DNA of 64,000 bases from Faecalicatena_A orotica (GCF_040545875.1 NZ_JBEPMR010000007.1); one strand, 5' to 3'. Positions 43,581 to 52,696 are shown, numbered from the stretch's first letter. The notes: generated by a model not told the origin, from the sequence alone. Numbers and translations: made by a program.

Positions 43581-44780
43581 CTAATGTTTTTTAAACTTAC
43601 CTACTTTTGTTAATCTGTTCGGCAGCTTCGGTACCTTGCCCGTTGTCCGGATAATTGCCCCTGCATCGCAGGCATCTATACATTTTCCGCATTTATCGCA
43701 GTCGAAATCGTCAATCATATGGATGTATTTCGGCTTTCCTTCGATACAGTCTTTTGGACATATATCCGCGCATTCCCCGCAGCCTTCGCATGCTGACGGA
43801 TTGATATAGATATTGACGAAAGAACTGCACACACCCGCCGGACAGTTTTTCTTCTTGATATGTGACTTGTATTCCTCTTCAAACAGTTCCACGGCCCAAA
43901 GGGCTGTTTTCGAGGATTCCTGTCCCATCGTACAGGGCGTGGAGATTGTCATTGCCTCACCGATTTCCTTCGTCAGGTCAATAAATTCCATCTTTCCCCT
44001 GCCTTCCGTGATTTCCTTCTGCATATGGTGCAGCTGGAGCAGTCCTTCCCTGCAGAAAACACATTTCCCGCAGCTTTGCTTTCTGGATGCGGCAAGCTGC
44101 TTCTCTGTCTCACATACTACGCATTCCTTTTCTGACAGAATGTTCAGGACGCCGTTATCGATTCTTGCTTCCTCCACCGTCATTTCTCCCTGTTCGGGCA
44201 GATAATACCGGTATCCTGCCTGGATTGCTTTTGCTTCCCCCATATCTGCAAGGTCCGATATTTTCGTGCTGCATGCGGCTTTTTGAAGGTTCCCTCCATT
44301 AACAGAGACATAAATTCCTTTTTCGTATGTATCGAGGAACACCTCTGCCAGCTGTGCGGCCGTCACAAGATGAAGCAGTACACAGCCCTTTGATTCACGT
44401 ATATTCACAAGGCCCGTTACGACTTCGATCCCATACTTTTCTGCCGCGGGCTTCACTGTCTCAAAAAGCTGAGCCTCATATTCCGGGATATGCAGAACCT
44501 TTTTATCAGCCCCGGCAACGTATGCGGCAATGGAGATTCCCTCCATTACCTTCTCCGGCTCTGAGCGCAGAATTTCCAGAAGTACACCGGATGTGTCAGC
44601 ATTATTCAGTGCCGCCACGACTCCCGGTTCTTTCTCTTCCTCCCTGCACTCCTTAAGGGCATTTTCGAAACGGCGGGTAAGTGTTTCCCGGCACAGGCCA
44701 TATTCCTGCAGCCCTGAAGCTTTTATTTTCTCAATTACCTGTTCTTTACTTAGTCCTACGGCATTTTCTAAAGCACTCAT
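43581..44780 (-). CDS. Degenerate NuoF-like Fe-S protein with two ferredoxin clusters
   Basis: A 399-residue protein. The middle resembles NuoF (NNADTSGVLLEILRSEPEKVMEGISIAAYVAGA) and keeps the NuoF 4Fe-4S site (SCGKCVFCREGLLQLHHM, with a later Cys in TPCTMGQ), but the glycine-rich FMN/NADH loop (GRGGAGFP-type) is missing. The C-terminus has two 4Fe-4S ferredoxin motifs (CEGCGECADICPKDC, CDKCGKCIDACDAG). ATG 44780 is the start, with AAGGAGG nine bases upstream and four bases after the previous stop; the longer frame is spurious. It probably transfers electrons between the NuoG/GltD-like protein and a flavoenzyme rather than oxidising NADH itself. Confidence 0.8.
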   Translation of the reverse strand: MSALENAVGLSKEQVIEKIKASGLQEYGLCRETLTRRFENALKECREEEKEPGVVAALNNADTSGVLLEILRSEPEKVMEGISIAAYVAGADKKVLHIPEYEAQLFETVKPAAEKYGIEVVTGLVNIRESKGCVLLHLVTAAQLAEVFLDTYEKGIYVSVNGGNLQKAACSTKISDLADMGEAKAIQAGYRYYLPEQGEMTVEEARIDNGVLNILSEKECVVCETEKQLAASRKQSCGKCVFCREGLLQLHHMQKEITEGRGKMEFIDLTKEIGEAMTISTPCTMGQESSKTALWAVELFEEEYKSHIKKKNCPAGVCSSFVNIYINPSACEGCGECADICPKDCIEGKPKYIHMIDDFDCDKCGKCIDACDAGAIIRTTGKVPKLPNRLTKVGKFKKH

Positions 44781-44784
44781 ATCC

Positions 44785-46899
44785 CTAGACCTCCTTACTC
44801 TCTGCAAAATCGCCCCACAGGCTTGGCCTGGAAATCTGAAGACGCAGGTCGCACTGCAGACAGCGTCCGGCTTCCGCACAAATATCCGACTCACAGATTC
44901 CGTGGTCAAATGGGCCAAAATGGCTGCCGCGATCCTCAGGCGGATCGATTGCCGGCTGTTTCCTCTGTGCATAGCCGAATCCCGGGCACTGGCCGATATA
45001 AGGTTCCGGTTTCTTTACGGGTGCAAGAATTTCAGAAATATCCCCGTCTCCTCCCAGATACCGGTCGATCTGGCTTGCTGCTTCTCTTCCTGATTCGATC
45101 GCCATGATAACGGATTTTGTCCCGTAGATTGCATCGCCCGCCGCGAAGATTCCCGGAACCGAGGTTGCTTTGTCCTGTTCCATATCATTCACTTTGATGC
45201 TGTTGCCCCTTCCGAGTTCCAGTCCGGCTTCCTCTGTAATGTCCGGTCTCTGGCCGACCGCGAAAATAACGGTGTCCGCATCAATGTGGTGTTCAGAGCC
45301 TTCTTCTTTTTCGATGATCGCACGGCGGTTCTCATCAAAGGTAAAGGACTTCACATTCATGAAATCAACCCCGGTCACATGGTCTGTTCCTGTAATCCGC
45401 TCGAAGGTCTGGGCCGGATGTACAAAAATGCCTTCCTCCTGTGCCTGTTCGATTTCTTCATCATCTGCCGTCATCGCATCCCTGGCTTCCAGACATGCCA
45501 GATGGATTTCCTCTGCGCCGAGCCGCTTTGCAGTTCTTGCACAGTCAAACGCTACGTTTCCTCCGCCAAGGACAATCACTTTTTTCCCGAGGCCGGTTTC
45601 ATTTCCGAGGCTTACGGCACGCAGGAAATCTGTATTTATGATGACTCCGTTAAGCCCACTGCCCTCCATAGGCAGGCGTACGCCTTTATGCCCGCCGATT
45701 GCCATGAGGACGGCATCGTATTCCTTCAATAATTCTTCCGGTTTCTCTACCTTTGCATTCACTTCGATCTGTACGCCCTGATCCTCAATCACCTTTACTT
45801 CATCCGCAATGATTTCTCTTGGCAGACGGTAGGACGGGATTCCATAGGCCATCATGCCGCCGGGAGTGGGTAGTGCTTCTTTTATGGTTACGGCATGGCC
45901 CTGTTTGCGCAGATAATAGGCCGCTGTCAGGCCCGCAGGACCTCCGCCTGCAACACAGACTTTCTTTCCTGTATCAGGCAGTTGTTTTCCTTTGCCCTTC
46001 CATAAGGAACCCGTGTCATGCTCTGCCGCATACCGCTTGATGTCACGGATGGACATTGCTTCATTGACTTCTTTTCTCTTACACTCCAGCTCACAGGTAT
46101 GGGTACAGATATGCCCCAGCGCGTTCGGGAACGGCACTTTCTCGCGGATGACCGCTGCCGCCTCGTCGTATTCGCCGTTTTTCACATGGCGGATATAGCG
46201 GGGGATGTCTGTATGGGCAGGACAGGCGTACCGGCACGGCACAACCGCATCCTCTTTCTTTACTTCCTGATTCAGCACCTTGTCCCGGATCGTCCCTGTC
46301 GGACATACTTCCACACATGCACCGCAGAAGCGGCAGTCTGCATCTTTCAGCAGTTTATCGTGGAGCGTGCCCACATAAGTTTCCATTTCCTTTTTCTGGT
46401 AATTCAGGACCTTGACTCCCCTCAGTTCATTACATGCCCGCACGCACCTGCCGCACAGTACACAGCGGTTCATATCGTGCAGGATCAGCGGATTCTCTTC
46501 TTTGGGACGGAAACCTTTCGTACGCATCTTAAGCCGCCCGGTTTTCGGTCCGATATACTGGATCAGCATCTGGAGCTCACAATTACCATACTTCGGGCAG
46601 GTGGAACAATCTTCGGGATGCCCCGTCAGTAAAAGTTCCAGAGCCAGCATCCGAAGCCGCTCCACTTCCGGCGTTTTCGTATGAATCCGCAGCCCGTCTC
46701 TCGCTTTTAGTGTGCAGGCCGTTGTCACCTGGTCTTCTCCTTCTACTTCAACCACACACATCCTGCATGACCCAAGCGGGCTCAAATCCTTGTGGTGGCA
46801 CAAATGTGGAATATAAATTCCTGCTTCCAATGCACATTCAAGCACATTTTTATTCTCCGGCACGTCCAGCGTTTTCCCATCTATGGTAATGACTGCCAT
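44785..46899 (-). CDS. NuoG-like / glutamate synthase small-chain-like Fe-S flavoprotein
   Basis: A 704-residue fusion. N-terminal 2Fe-2S domain (CHHKDLSPLGSCRMC), the NuoG His-Cys cluster (HPEDCSTCPKYGNC), two 4Fe-4S motifs (CVLCGRCVRAC, CRFCGACVEVC), then the GltD-type Fe-S region (CRYACPAHTDIPRYI, CTHTCELEC), an FAD site (VCVAGGGPAGLTAAYYL) and an NAD(P) site (VIVLGGGNVAFDCARTA); a further Cys cluster ends the chain. Thus it should take electrons from NAD(P)H and move them through many clusters. ATG 46899 has GAGGAGG seven bases upstream. Four bases before the NuoF-like gene: the two should form one complex, likely serving the upstream flavoprotein. Confidence 0.86.
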   Translation of the reverse strand: MAVITIDGKTLDVPENKNVLECALEAGIYIPHLCHHKDLSPLGSCRMCVVEVEGEDQVTTACTLKARDGLRIHTKTPEVERLRMLALELLLTGHPEDCSTCPKYGNCELQMLIQYIGPKTGRLKMRTKGFRPKEENPLILHDMNRCVLCGRCVRACNELRGVKVLNYQKKEMETYVGTLHDKLLKDADCRFCGACVEVCPTGTIRDKVLNQEVKKEDAVVPCRYACPAHTDIPRYIRHVKNGEYDEAAAVIREKVPFPNALGHICTHTCELECKRKEVNEAMSIRDIKRYAAEHDTGSLWKGKGKQLPDTGKKVCVAGGGPAGLTAAYYLRKQGHAVTIKEALPTPGGMMAYGIPSYRLPREIIADEVKVIEDQGVQIEVNAKVEKPEELLKEYDAVLMAIGGHKGVRLPMEGSGLNGVIINTDFLRAVSLGNETGLGKKVIVLGGGNVAFDCARTAKRLGAEEIHLACLEARDAMTADDEEIEQAQEEGIFVHPAQTFERITGTDHVTGVDFMNVKSFTFDENRRAIIEKEEGSEHHIDADTVIFAVGQRPDITEEAGLELGRGNSIKVNDMEQDKATSVPGIFAAGDAIYGTKSVIMAIESGREAASQIDRYLGGDGDISEILAPVKKPEPYIGQCPGFGYAQRKQPAIDPPEDRGSHFGPFDHGICESDICAEAGRCLQCDLRLQISRPSLWGDFAESKEV

Positions 46900-46933
46900 A
46901 ACACAACCTCCTCTACTTTGGCCTGATTTTCTG

Positions 46934-47275
46934 CTAACAGGGCTGTAAGACATCCCAGTGTTCCGCCAGCATTTCATTCTCCAGCCGGTATATATCTACT
47001 ACCCTGCATCTGGTGCTCCCGTCTTCCCCTACATTTTTCAGATAGACCGCCACCATATCTCCTTCTGCGATCATCATCTGGATATTCAGACGAAATTCCG
47101 GATGCTCTTTGAATTTTTCTGCAAATGCGCGCTTCAATCCAGCACGCCCCTGCTCTACGCCGGGATTATGCTGGATGTAGTCTTCCCTCACATATAAATC
47201 TGCTGTTTCTATCCGGTGCAGGTTAAAAAATTCTTCATAAAACTTTCTGATTACTTCTTTATTCTTATTTTCCAA
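46934..47275 (-). CDS. SnoaL/NTF2-like small protein
   Basis: A 113-residue alpha+beta protein of the SnoaL/NTF2-like fold (VIRKFYEEFFNLHRIETADLYV, then a beta-rich half GDMVAVYLKNVGEDGSTRCRVVDIYRLEN). Members act as small cyclases, isomerases, hydratases or non-catalytic binding proteins. It lies 21 bases after the flavoprotein gene and 34 before the NuoG/GltD-like gene, so it probably handles the same small molecule. Confidence 0.75.
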   Translation of the reverse strand: MENKNKEVIRKFYEEFFNLHRIETADLYVREDYIQHNPGVEQGRAGLKRAFAEKFKEHPEFRLNIQMMIAEGDMVAVYLKNVGEDGSTRCRVVDIYRLENEMLAEHWDVLQPC

Positions 47276-47296
47276 GGTCTTATCCCCAATAATTTC

Positions 47297-48748
47297 TTAA
47301 TCTTCATCCTCTACAAATTCTGCTGCACTCATTCCGGCAATTCTTCCGGTATTGACTGCAAATCCCATCGAGTTGCCGGGAAGCAGGAACATATAGCTGT
47401 CATCATAGATGTTGCAGGCATCAGCACCGGCTGCATAAAGTCCCGGAATTGCCTCAAATTCTTTATCACATGCCTCACAGTTTTCATTGATTCTGATACC
47501 GCCGACTGTTCCATATCCGCCCGGACGGACTCTCGCCGCATAGAAAGGCTTCTTGGTGATAGGCCTTAAGTATCTCCTCTCTTTAAAGAATTCTTCATCC
47601 ACACTGTCACAGAAATCATTGTATTCTTCCACGGTCTCTACCAGTGTTTCTTCGTCAATTCCTGTCATCTGTGCTAATTCTTCTATGCTGTCGGCGATAA
47701 ACAGTCCTTCGTTTCCATTCTCCTGCGCCATCTTTACGCCGTCTGCAAAATCGGATACATCCGGGTCCGGACGAACCAGACATACATTGTCCACACCGTT
47801 CTTTATGTAATATCTTACAATGGAGGAGTCCACAATACTGAATGCAACTTTCCCCTTCTGGTGGGATACTACATTAGAGAGGTAGGTGGAATTCTGCATG
47901 TGGTCTTCATTCATGATTCTTTTTCCCTGAATGTTTACAAGAAGATTTGGCTGTCCCATCACATTTGCCACACTTCCCGGAAGGTCGTCAATGCCTTCGA
48001 TGCTTGCTGCCTGCTCGATTCTGACAGGAAGCTTGTCTGCACCTGCCTCCCAGGCCATCTTCAGCCCCTCTCCCATAATTCCCGGGATAGCGAAGTTAAA
48101 CATGTCAACACCGTGTTCATATCCGGTCTCCTCTTTGATGAACTGTTTATTACATCCTGCACCGCCTGTACAGATAATCGCTGCCTTACATGTAATCTCT
48201 ACTTCGTTTCCGTCTTTATCAGTTCCGAGTACGCCTGATACACGGCCGTCTTCCATCAGAATTTTCTTTGCCGGTGTCTCAAGGAGTATCTTCACGCCAA
48301 GTTCCTGTGCTCTGGCATATAACGCTTTATTCATAAAAGAAGCCGCACGCGGGCCAATGCCCTGGTCTGTCTTAACGATGTGCCATGTTGCCTCGGACTT
48401 CGGGAAATAACGGAATGCACCTTCGAATTCAACGCCCATGTCCTCCAGCCATTCAATCGTCTCTGCAGACTGCTCAAAATACCGTTTTACCAGCCTTGCA
48501 TCTACGTTATAATGTGTATATTCCATGAACATGCCAAAGGCTTTCTCCACACTGATGTCTACCATCTGCTGTTTCTGGTACTTTGTACCGATTCCCAGAG
48601 GTCCCATCCCCATATTTGCCGCTCCGCCGACTGCAGCCGCTTTTTCCATTACAATGACATCCGCGCCGTCTTCCGCTGCCTGTACTGCTGCCGATAATCC
48701 TGACGGGCCTGCCGCGATTACAACGATCTGGGTTTCATAATTTGCCAT
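47297..48748 (-). CDS. FAD-dependent fumarate reductase/ketosteroid dehydrogenase-like flavoprotein
   Basis: A 483-residue soluble flavoprotein of the FAD_binding_2 family: N-terminal FAD motif (VVIAAGPSGLSAAVQAAEDGADVIVMEK, with Ala for the first Gly of the usual GxGxxG), AAIICTGGAGCN, and the C-terminal signature PGGYGTVGGIRINENC with FAD-binding PGLYAAGADAC. There is no signal peptide, no haem domain and no covalent flavin motif. Family members reduce fumarate, urocanate, acrylates or steroid C=C bonds. Here it lies between Gfo/Idh and electron-transfer genes, so it may oxidise or reduce a keto-sugar or the released aglycone with electrons from the NuoG/NuoF-like pair. Confidence 0.83.
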   Translation of the reverse strand: MANYETQIVVIAAGPSGLSAAVQAAEDGADVIVMEKAAAVGGAANMGMGPLGIGTKYQKQQMVDISVEKAFGMFMEYTHYNVDARLVKRYFEQSAETIEWLEDMGVEFEGAFRYFPKSEATWHIVKTDQGIGPRAASFMNKALYARAQELGVKILLETPAKKILMEDGRVSGVLGTDKDGNEVEITCKAAIICTGGAGCNKQFIKEETGYEHGVDMFNFAIPGIMGEGLKMAWEAGADKLPVRIEQAASIEGIDDLPGSVANVMGQPNLLVNIQGKRIMNEDHMQNSTYLSNVVSHQKGKVAFSIVDSSIVRYYIKNGVDNVCLVRPDPDVSDFADGVKMAQENGNEGLFIADSIEELAQMTGIDEETLVETVEEYNDFCDSVDEEFFKERRYLRPITKKPFYAARVRPGGYGTVGGIRINENCEACDKEFEAIPGLYAAGADACNIYDDSYMFLLPGNSMGFAVNTGRIAGMSAAEFVEDED

Positions 48749-48781
48749 AATTTCCTACCTCACTTTTTCTTTCCTAATTTT

Positions 48782-49831
48782 CTATTCTTCAAATGCGATT
48801 GCCTTCCCGGTTCTTGCAGACTCTCTCACACTGTCCATAACGCGGAGCACGCGTCTTACCTGTTCCGGCTTTACAACGATTTCTTCTTCCCCATGAAAAG
48901 CCTTCAGAAAATGTTCAAAATAATTTCTGTGTGCCACATCCGTCTCCGGCAGTGCCTCTTCGGACAGCAGCCCCGGTGCCGGAGGGCCGAAGCTTCTGGT
49001 CGGACCGGCTGCCGTCATGGTAATCTTGCCCGGTACATTCTCCAGAAGATGGGCTGTACGCACAATCTTCCCCTCACCGCCAAAGCCGTCTATCATCGCA
49101 GATCCTGTGTTTCCCCCGATGAACCATGCACGCTTCGGGGTCAGATAATAGGTACCAAGCTCGATTTCCGCAGTCACCCCGTTTTTAAATTTCATAATGA
49201 TCTTAAAATAGTCATCTACCTTTTCATTGATTACGTTCTGTACATCTGCATACAGCGATACGATTTCGGATTTCACCATATCCAGCATCTGGTCAATTAA
49301 ATGAACGCCCCAGTCATAGAGCATGCCGCCGCCCATTTCCGGATACACATGCCAGTCATGCATGTTCCCGTTCACACCGTAAAGCTGTGATTTGATAATA
49401 TACATATCTCCTACGAGCGCCTTGTCATAGACTTCCTTCATAATCCGGTAATCTTTATCCCACCGCCTCTGCTGGTGGACCGTGAAAAGAACATGATTTT
49501 CTTTACAGGCTGCGACCATCTCATCGAATTCGGCCACACTCATCGCTGCCGGTTTCTCGCATATGACATGCTTTTTCGCAGCGGCGGCTTTTTTTACCAT
49601 CTCGGGATGGCTTGGGTTTGGTGTAGATATCATGACTACGTTAATATCCGCACTTTCCAGCATTTCGTCAATGCTGGCATAGGTCTCTACTCCTTCCGGC
49701 GCATCTTTGAGCTGCTCCGGATTGGTATCTGCAACTGCCACCAGATCTATTTCATCAAATGTAGCCATCATATCCGCATCGCAGTGCCCCATAAATCCAA
49801 AACCGACAATCCCCAATTTCATCTTTTCCAT
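48782..49831 (-). CDS. Gfo/Idh/MocA family oxidoreductase
   Basis: A 349-residue NAD(P)-dependent sugar oxidoreductase: Rossmann start KLGIVGFGFMGHCDADMM, the EKP motif in HVICEKPAAMSV (catalytic Lys, near residue 95) and GGGMLYDWGVHLIDQ (family Asp/His). It follows the deglycosidase alpha-subunit gene by 67 bases. It is the third such enzyme of the locus; it may oxidise C3 of a different glycoside or reduce the 3-keto sugar after cleavage. Confidence 0.87.
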   Translation of the reverse strand: MEKMKLGIVGFGFMGHCDADMMATFDEIDLVAVADTNPEQLKDAPEGVETYASIDEMLESADINVVMISTPNPSHPEMVKKAAAAKKHVICEKPAAMSVAEFDEMVAACKENHVLFTVHQQRRWDKDYRIMKEVYDKALVGDMYIIKSQLYGVNGNMHDWHVYPEMGGGMLYDWGVHLIDQMLDMVKSEIVSLYADVQNVINEKVDDYFKIIMKFKNGVTAEIELGTYYLTPKRAWFIGGNTGSAMIDGFGGEGKIVRTAHLLENVPGKITMTAAGPTRSFGPPAPGLLSEEALPETDVAHRNYFEHFLKAFHGEEEIVVKPEQVRRVLRVMDSVRESARTGKAIAFEE

Positions 49832-49898
49832 CTGTTTCCCTCTCTTCCGCTATATGCAAATGTATAAACCTGTTTCCTTCCCGCTTTGGAAAGACATA

Positions 49899-50954
49899 TT
49901 ACTCTTCAATCGCCCTTCTCAATGCTTCCTGATGGCGGCGTACCTGCTCGATGCTGTCCACTCCGATGTCGCGCAGATGTTCCCCGCCCTCATACTCGGA
50001 ACTTAAATATCCTTTATATCCGGCTTTCTTAAATGCTTCCACGACCTCCGGAATTGCAACTGCAGTCTCCTGATAGTCCTCATGCACGTTATAGAATTTT
50101 GCATGTGTATGATAGATGTAGTCAATGTTGTCGACCAGGTCCTGGGGACTTGACCAGGAATAAGTAAAGGAAGCACCCGCATATGCCTTGTCGGCCGGAC
50201 CTCCGCCTGCCTTTTCTACCGCATCCATCATTTCCTTCATCCCGTTTGCCATGCGGTACTCCATATTCGCTTTTCCGAGGTTCAGGTCATATTTGATCTT
50301 CACAAACCCTTTTTCTACTCTCTGCGCATATGCCTCGTCTACAATCTTAATGCATTCCTCGGAAGCTCCCTGCCTTCTTGCTTTATCACGCAGCACATCC
50401 GGGATATTCCTGCAGAAGATACCTGTGTCAGGGATAAATCCGAAATATTTCGTGCCTGTCCGGTGAATCATTTCCATATACCCGTCTGCCCATCCGGAAT
50501 TCAGGGAAAACGGCGCATGTACTTCCAGACCAATCCTTACGTTCTTTTCCTCCGCATATGCAAGACTTCCCTCAATCACATCCATCGGTGTGGAAACCAG
50601 TGTACGCAGATTGTGAAAACCAAGCAGAGAAGCCAGACGGATATCCCGTTTCATCATATTAATCTGCTCTCCCAGAGAAAGCATGCGGTTGTCATAAATG
50701 TGGTTTTCCAGAAACGCATCGTAGCAGGACGGTTCCAGATTATATTTCTCCAACCATCCAAACCACTGGTCCCTGAATTCTTCCGTCTCAATCGGCAGCG
50801 GAAAACGGCGGATCATCTGCTCTGCGAGAAGTTCTACTCCTGTCGCCCCCGTTTTAGCAGTTTCTCTTAAACATCCTTCCAGATCTAATTTTCCATCATA
50901 GTATTCATCCTGATAACTATAAAGGGACACACTTCTTTTTATATCACAGCCCAT
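49899..50954 (-). CDS. dgpB: C-glycoside deglycosidase alpha subunit-like TIM barrel (DgpB/CarB type)
   Basis: A 351-residue sugar phosphate isomerase/epimerase-fold protein. The divalent-metal ligands of the family are visible: Glu144 (IGLEVHAPFS), Asp176 (FIPDTGIF), His282 or His284 (YHTHAKFYNV) and Glu320 (YLSSEYEG). Its gene follows the DUF6379-type beta-subunit gene by 12 bases, the arrangement of the known Mn-dependent C-glycoside deglycosidases DgpBC, CarBC and DfgAB, which cleave the C-C bond of 3-keto C-glycosides such as 3''-oxo-puerarin. The substrate (flavone, isoflavone or other) is not evident. Confidence in the family role rests on the beta-subunit neighbour. Confidence 0.85.
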   Translation of the reverse strand: MGCDIKRSVSLYSYQDEYYDGKLDLEGCLRETAKTGATGVELLAEQMIRRFPLPIETEEFRDQWFGWLEKYNLEPSCYDAFLENHIYDNRMLSLGEQINMMKRDIRLASLLGFHNLRTLVSTPMDVIEGSLAYAEEKNVRIGLEVHAPFSLNSGWADGYMEMIHRTGTKYFGFIPDTGIFCRNIPDVLRDKARRQGASEECIKIVDEAYAQRVEKGFVKIKYDLNLGKANMEYRMANGMKEMMDAVEKAGGGPADKAYAGASFTYSWSSPQDLVDNIDYIYHTHAKFYNVHEDYQETAVAIPEVVEAFKKAGYKGYLSSEYEGGEHLRDIGVDSIEQVRRHQEALRRAIEE

Positions 50955-50966
50955 TACCCGTTCCTC

Positions 50967-51362
50967 CTATTCAATCTCAAAATCTGCTTCACAAACCGCT
51001 TCTATCTGGAACGGCATGTATGAAGGGTCGATCACCTGTACCGCCCTGATGTGGTGCTTTCCTTTAGAAAGTCCGCCCTCTTTCAATACCGTAACCTGCG
51101 CATAGTCACCAAATTCCCAACGGTAATCAGAATCCACTACTGTACGCATTTCCTCAAGCGTAAATGTCTCGCCGTTCACCGTAAACCGGATATCCTCTCT
51201 TTTCGCATCCTCTCCATCTACATTCACCTTGATATCTCTTACAATAGAAAGCGTAATGCCGCGGTAATACTGCGCTTTAAACTGGAACTGGTATCCCACA
51301 GCCACTCCGTCTTCTGTTACATTCTGAAATCCCTGCGGATTATAAATCTGTCTGCCGGCCAT
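50967..51362 (-). CDS. dgpC: C-glycoside deglycosidase beta subunit (DgpC/CarC type, DUF6379)
   Basis: A 131-residue all-beta protein starting AGRQIYNPQGFQNV, with GYQFQFKAQYYRGITLSIVRDIKVNVDG and ending DPSYMPFQIEAVCEADFEIE. I recognise this as the small subunit family of C-glycoside deglycosidases; it lacks catalytic metal ligands itself and completes the active site of the TIM-barrel partner. Size and position, between a DgpA-like oxidoreductase (12 bases upstream) and the alpha subunit (12 bases downstream), match the known systems. This is the most diagnostic gene of the locus. Confidence 0.88.
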   Translation of the reverse strand: MAGRQIYNPQGFQNVTEDGVAVGYQFQFKAQYYRGITLSIVRDIKVNVDGEDAKREDIRFTVNGETFTLEEMRTVVDSDYRWEFGDYAQVTVLKEGGLSKGKHHIRAVQVIDPSYMPFQIEAVCEADFEIE

Positions 51363-51374
51363 TTTAAATCCTCC

Positions 51375-52487
51375 CTAATCGAAAAATACTTCTTTTCCTG
51401 TCTCTGCTGATTTGTAGATTCCTTCCAGAATCTGTGTTACGACGTATGCCTGCTCTGGCAGAACAAGAGGGTCTGTGTCATTGATGATTGCATTGAGCCA
51501 CTGCTCCTGCTCGCGTACGGCTTCTGCTGCTGCCCCGCCCTCGAAGAAATCGACAACACCTGCCGGTGAAATCGTTTTTTCCATCAGCTGGTTGTGCTCT
51601 ACTGTGTTATAAATCAGCTCATCCTGCGGATAGCTCCCGCCATGATGGATCTCTGCGCCGCCCTTTGTCCCGCAAAGGGTTGTGGATGCCTCCATAGATT
51701 TTAAAACGTTCAGCGCCCATGACGCCTCCAGATAGATCGTAGCTCCGTTTTTCATCTTTACAAGGCCGAATGCAGAGTCTTCTACTTCAAATGTTTCCGG
51801 GTCCCACGGTCCGAATACATTTCCTGCCGGTCCGTCTTCCTGACGGCCAAGTTTGTAGAATACCTGTCCGGATACAGACTCTGGCTCATAGTTGTTCATC
51901 ATCCAGAGGGTGATATCCAGTGCATGGGTTCCGATATCAATCAGAGGTCCGCCGCCCTGAAGCGCCTTGTTCGGGAATACGCCCCATGTCGGTACGGCTC
52001 TTCTTCTCAGTGCATGTGCCTTTGCAAAATAAACCTCTCCCAGCTCCCCTGCTTCACAGGAGGCATGCAGCGTCTGTGTATCATCACGCAGACGGTTCTG
52101 ATATCCAATCGTAAATTTCTTTCCTGATGCTTTCCATGCCTCAATCATCTGCTTCGCGTCTTCTGTGTTGTGTGCCATAGGTTTCTCACACATAACGTGT
52201 TTTCCTGCCTGGAAAGCCGCAACAGTAATCGGGCAGTGTGCTACATTTGGTGTACATACATGTACCACGTCAATCTCAATTCCGGTATCTGAAAGCATCT
52301 CATTGTAATCGGTGTAAACCTTTGCGCCTTCTGCACCATATTCCTTTGCCGCTTTCTCGGCACGCTCCGGGATAATATCACAAAATGCAACTATTTCCGC
52401 CTTATCTGCCTGTGCCTTTAAGGAAGGCATATGTTTCTGATTTGCAATTCCACCACATCCAACAATAGCAATCTTTAATTTTTCCAT
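51375..52487 (-). CDS. DgpA-like Gfo/Idh/MocA glycoside 3-oxidoreductase
   Basis: A 370-residue protein: KIAIVGCGGIANQKHMPSLK (NAD site), HVMCEKPMAHNTEDA (catalytic EKP Lys near residue 98) and GGGPLIDIGTHALDITLWMM (Asp/His pair). In the puerarin-degrading strain the homologous DgpA oxidises C3 of the glucose moiety before C-C cleavage. Being first in the transcript before the beta and alpha subunit genes, it is the expected enzyme for that step here. Substrate and cofactor preference are inferred, not seen. Confidence 0.87.
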   Translation of the reverse strand: MEKLKIAIVGCGGIANQKHMPSLKAQADKAEIVAFCDIIPERAEKAAKEYGAEGAKVYTDYNEMLSDTGIEIDVVHVCTPNVAHCPITVAAFQAGKHVMCEKPMAHNTEDAKQMIEAWKASGKKFTIGYQNRLRDDTQTLHASCEAGELGEVYFAKAHALRRRAVPTWGVFPNKALQGGGPLIDIGTHALDITLWMMNNYEPESVSGQVFYKLGRQEDGPAGNVFGPWDPETFEVEDSAFGLVKMKNGATIYLEASWALNVLKSMEASTTLCGTKGGAEIHHGGSYPQDELIYNTVEHNQLMEKTISPAGVVDFFEGGAAAEAVREQEQWLNAIINDTDPLVLPEQAYVVTQILEGIYKSAETGKEVFFD

Positions 52488-52573
52488 AACTCATTCTCCT
52501 ATTCTTAATTTGTTCCCGCACTCATCCGGCCTGCACGCGGCCTGCTGCGGGGGTTATGTCTTACCTTGCCTTT

Positions 52574-52643
52574 ATTATAATCACACAGTCTGTCGAAAAC
52601 TTTCCTTGAATTAACCTATACCGTTACCGGATTTAGGCTAATT
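52574..52643 (-). promoter_or_regulatory. Candidate activator-dependent promoter of the deglycosidase genes
   Basis: On the minus strand TATAAT (52574-52579) lacks a good -35. About 30-65 bases upstream of it lies the inverted repeat AATTAACCTA (52609-52618) / TAGGCTAATT (52634-52643), nine of ten bases matching, at a place where an AraC-type activator would bind. The leader to the ATG at 52487 is about 80 bases and contains the GC-rich stretch CCGCAGCAGGCCGCG. Confidence 0.45.
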
Positions 52644-52657
52644 TTTTCCCTGAATTT

Positions 52658-52696
52658 TTTCAGGACAAAAAAAGCATATCTTTTTTTGTCCTGAAA
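52658..52696. terminator. Perfect 17-base-pair hairpin between the two halves of the locus
   Basis: TTTCAGGACAAAAAAAG and its exact complement enclose a five-base loop. It follows the stop of the 52740-53918 gene by about 45 bases on the minus strand and is followed by AAAAA then TTC rather than a T-run, though its right arm itself contains T7. It probably ends or attenuates the upstream transporter transcript; it is also symmetric enough to work on either strand. Confidence 0.6.

Noticed and set aside
44781..44972. 64-residue N-terminal extension of the NuoF-like protein
   Set aside because: It overlaps the end of the preceding gene in another frame, is basic and non-conserved in look, and ATG 44780 has a strong ribosome site.
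44530..46632. Several plus-strand frames of 100-200 codons
   Set aside because: All lie antisense to the NuoG/GltD-like and NuoF-like genes, whose domains are unambiguous; no starts with ribosome sites.
46770..46790. TGGCAC as a possible further sigma-54 promoter (also near 41155 and 55680)
   Set aside because: None has TTGC at the -12 position with five-base spacing, and all are within coding sequence.
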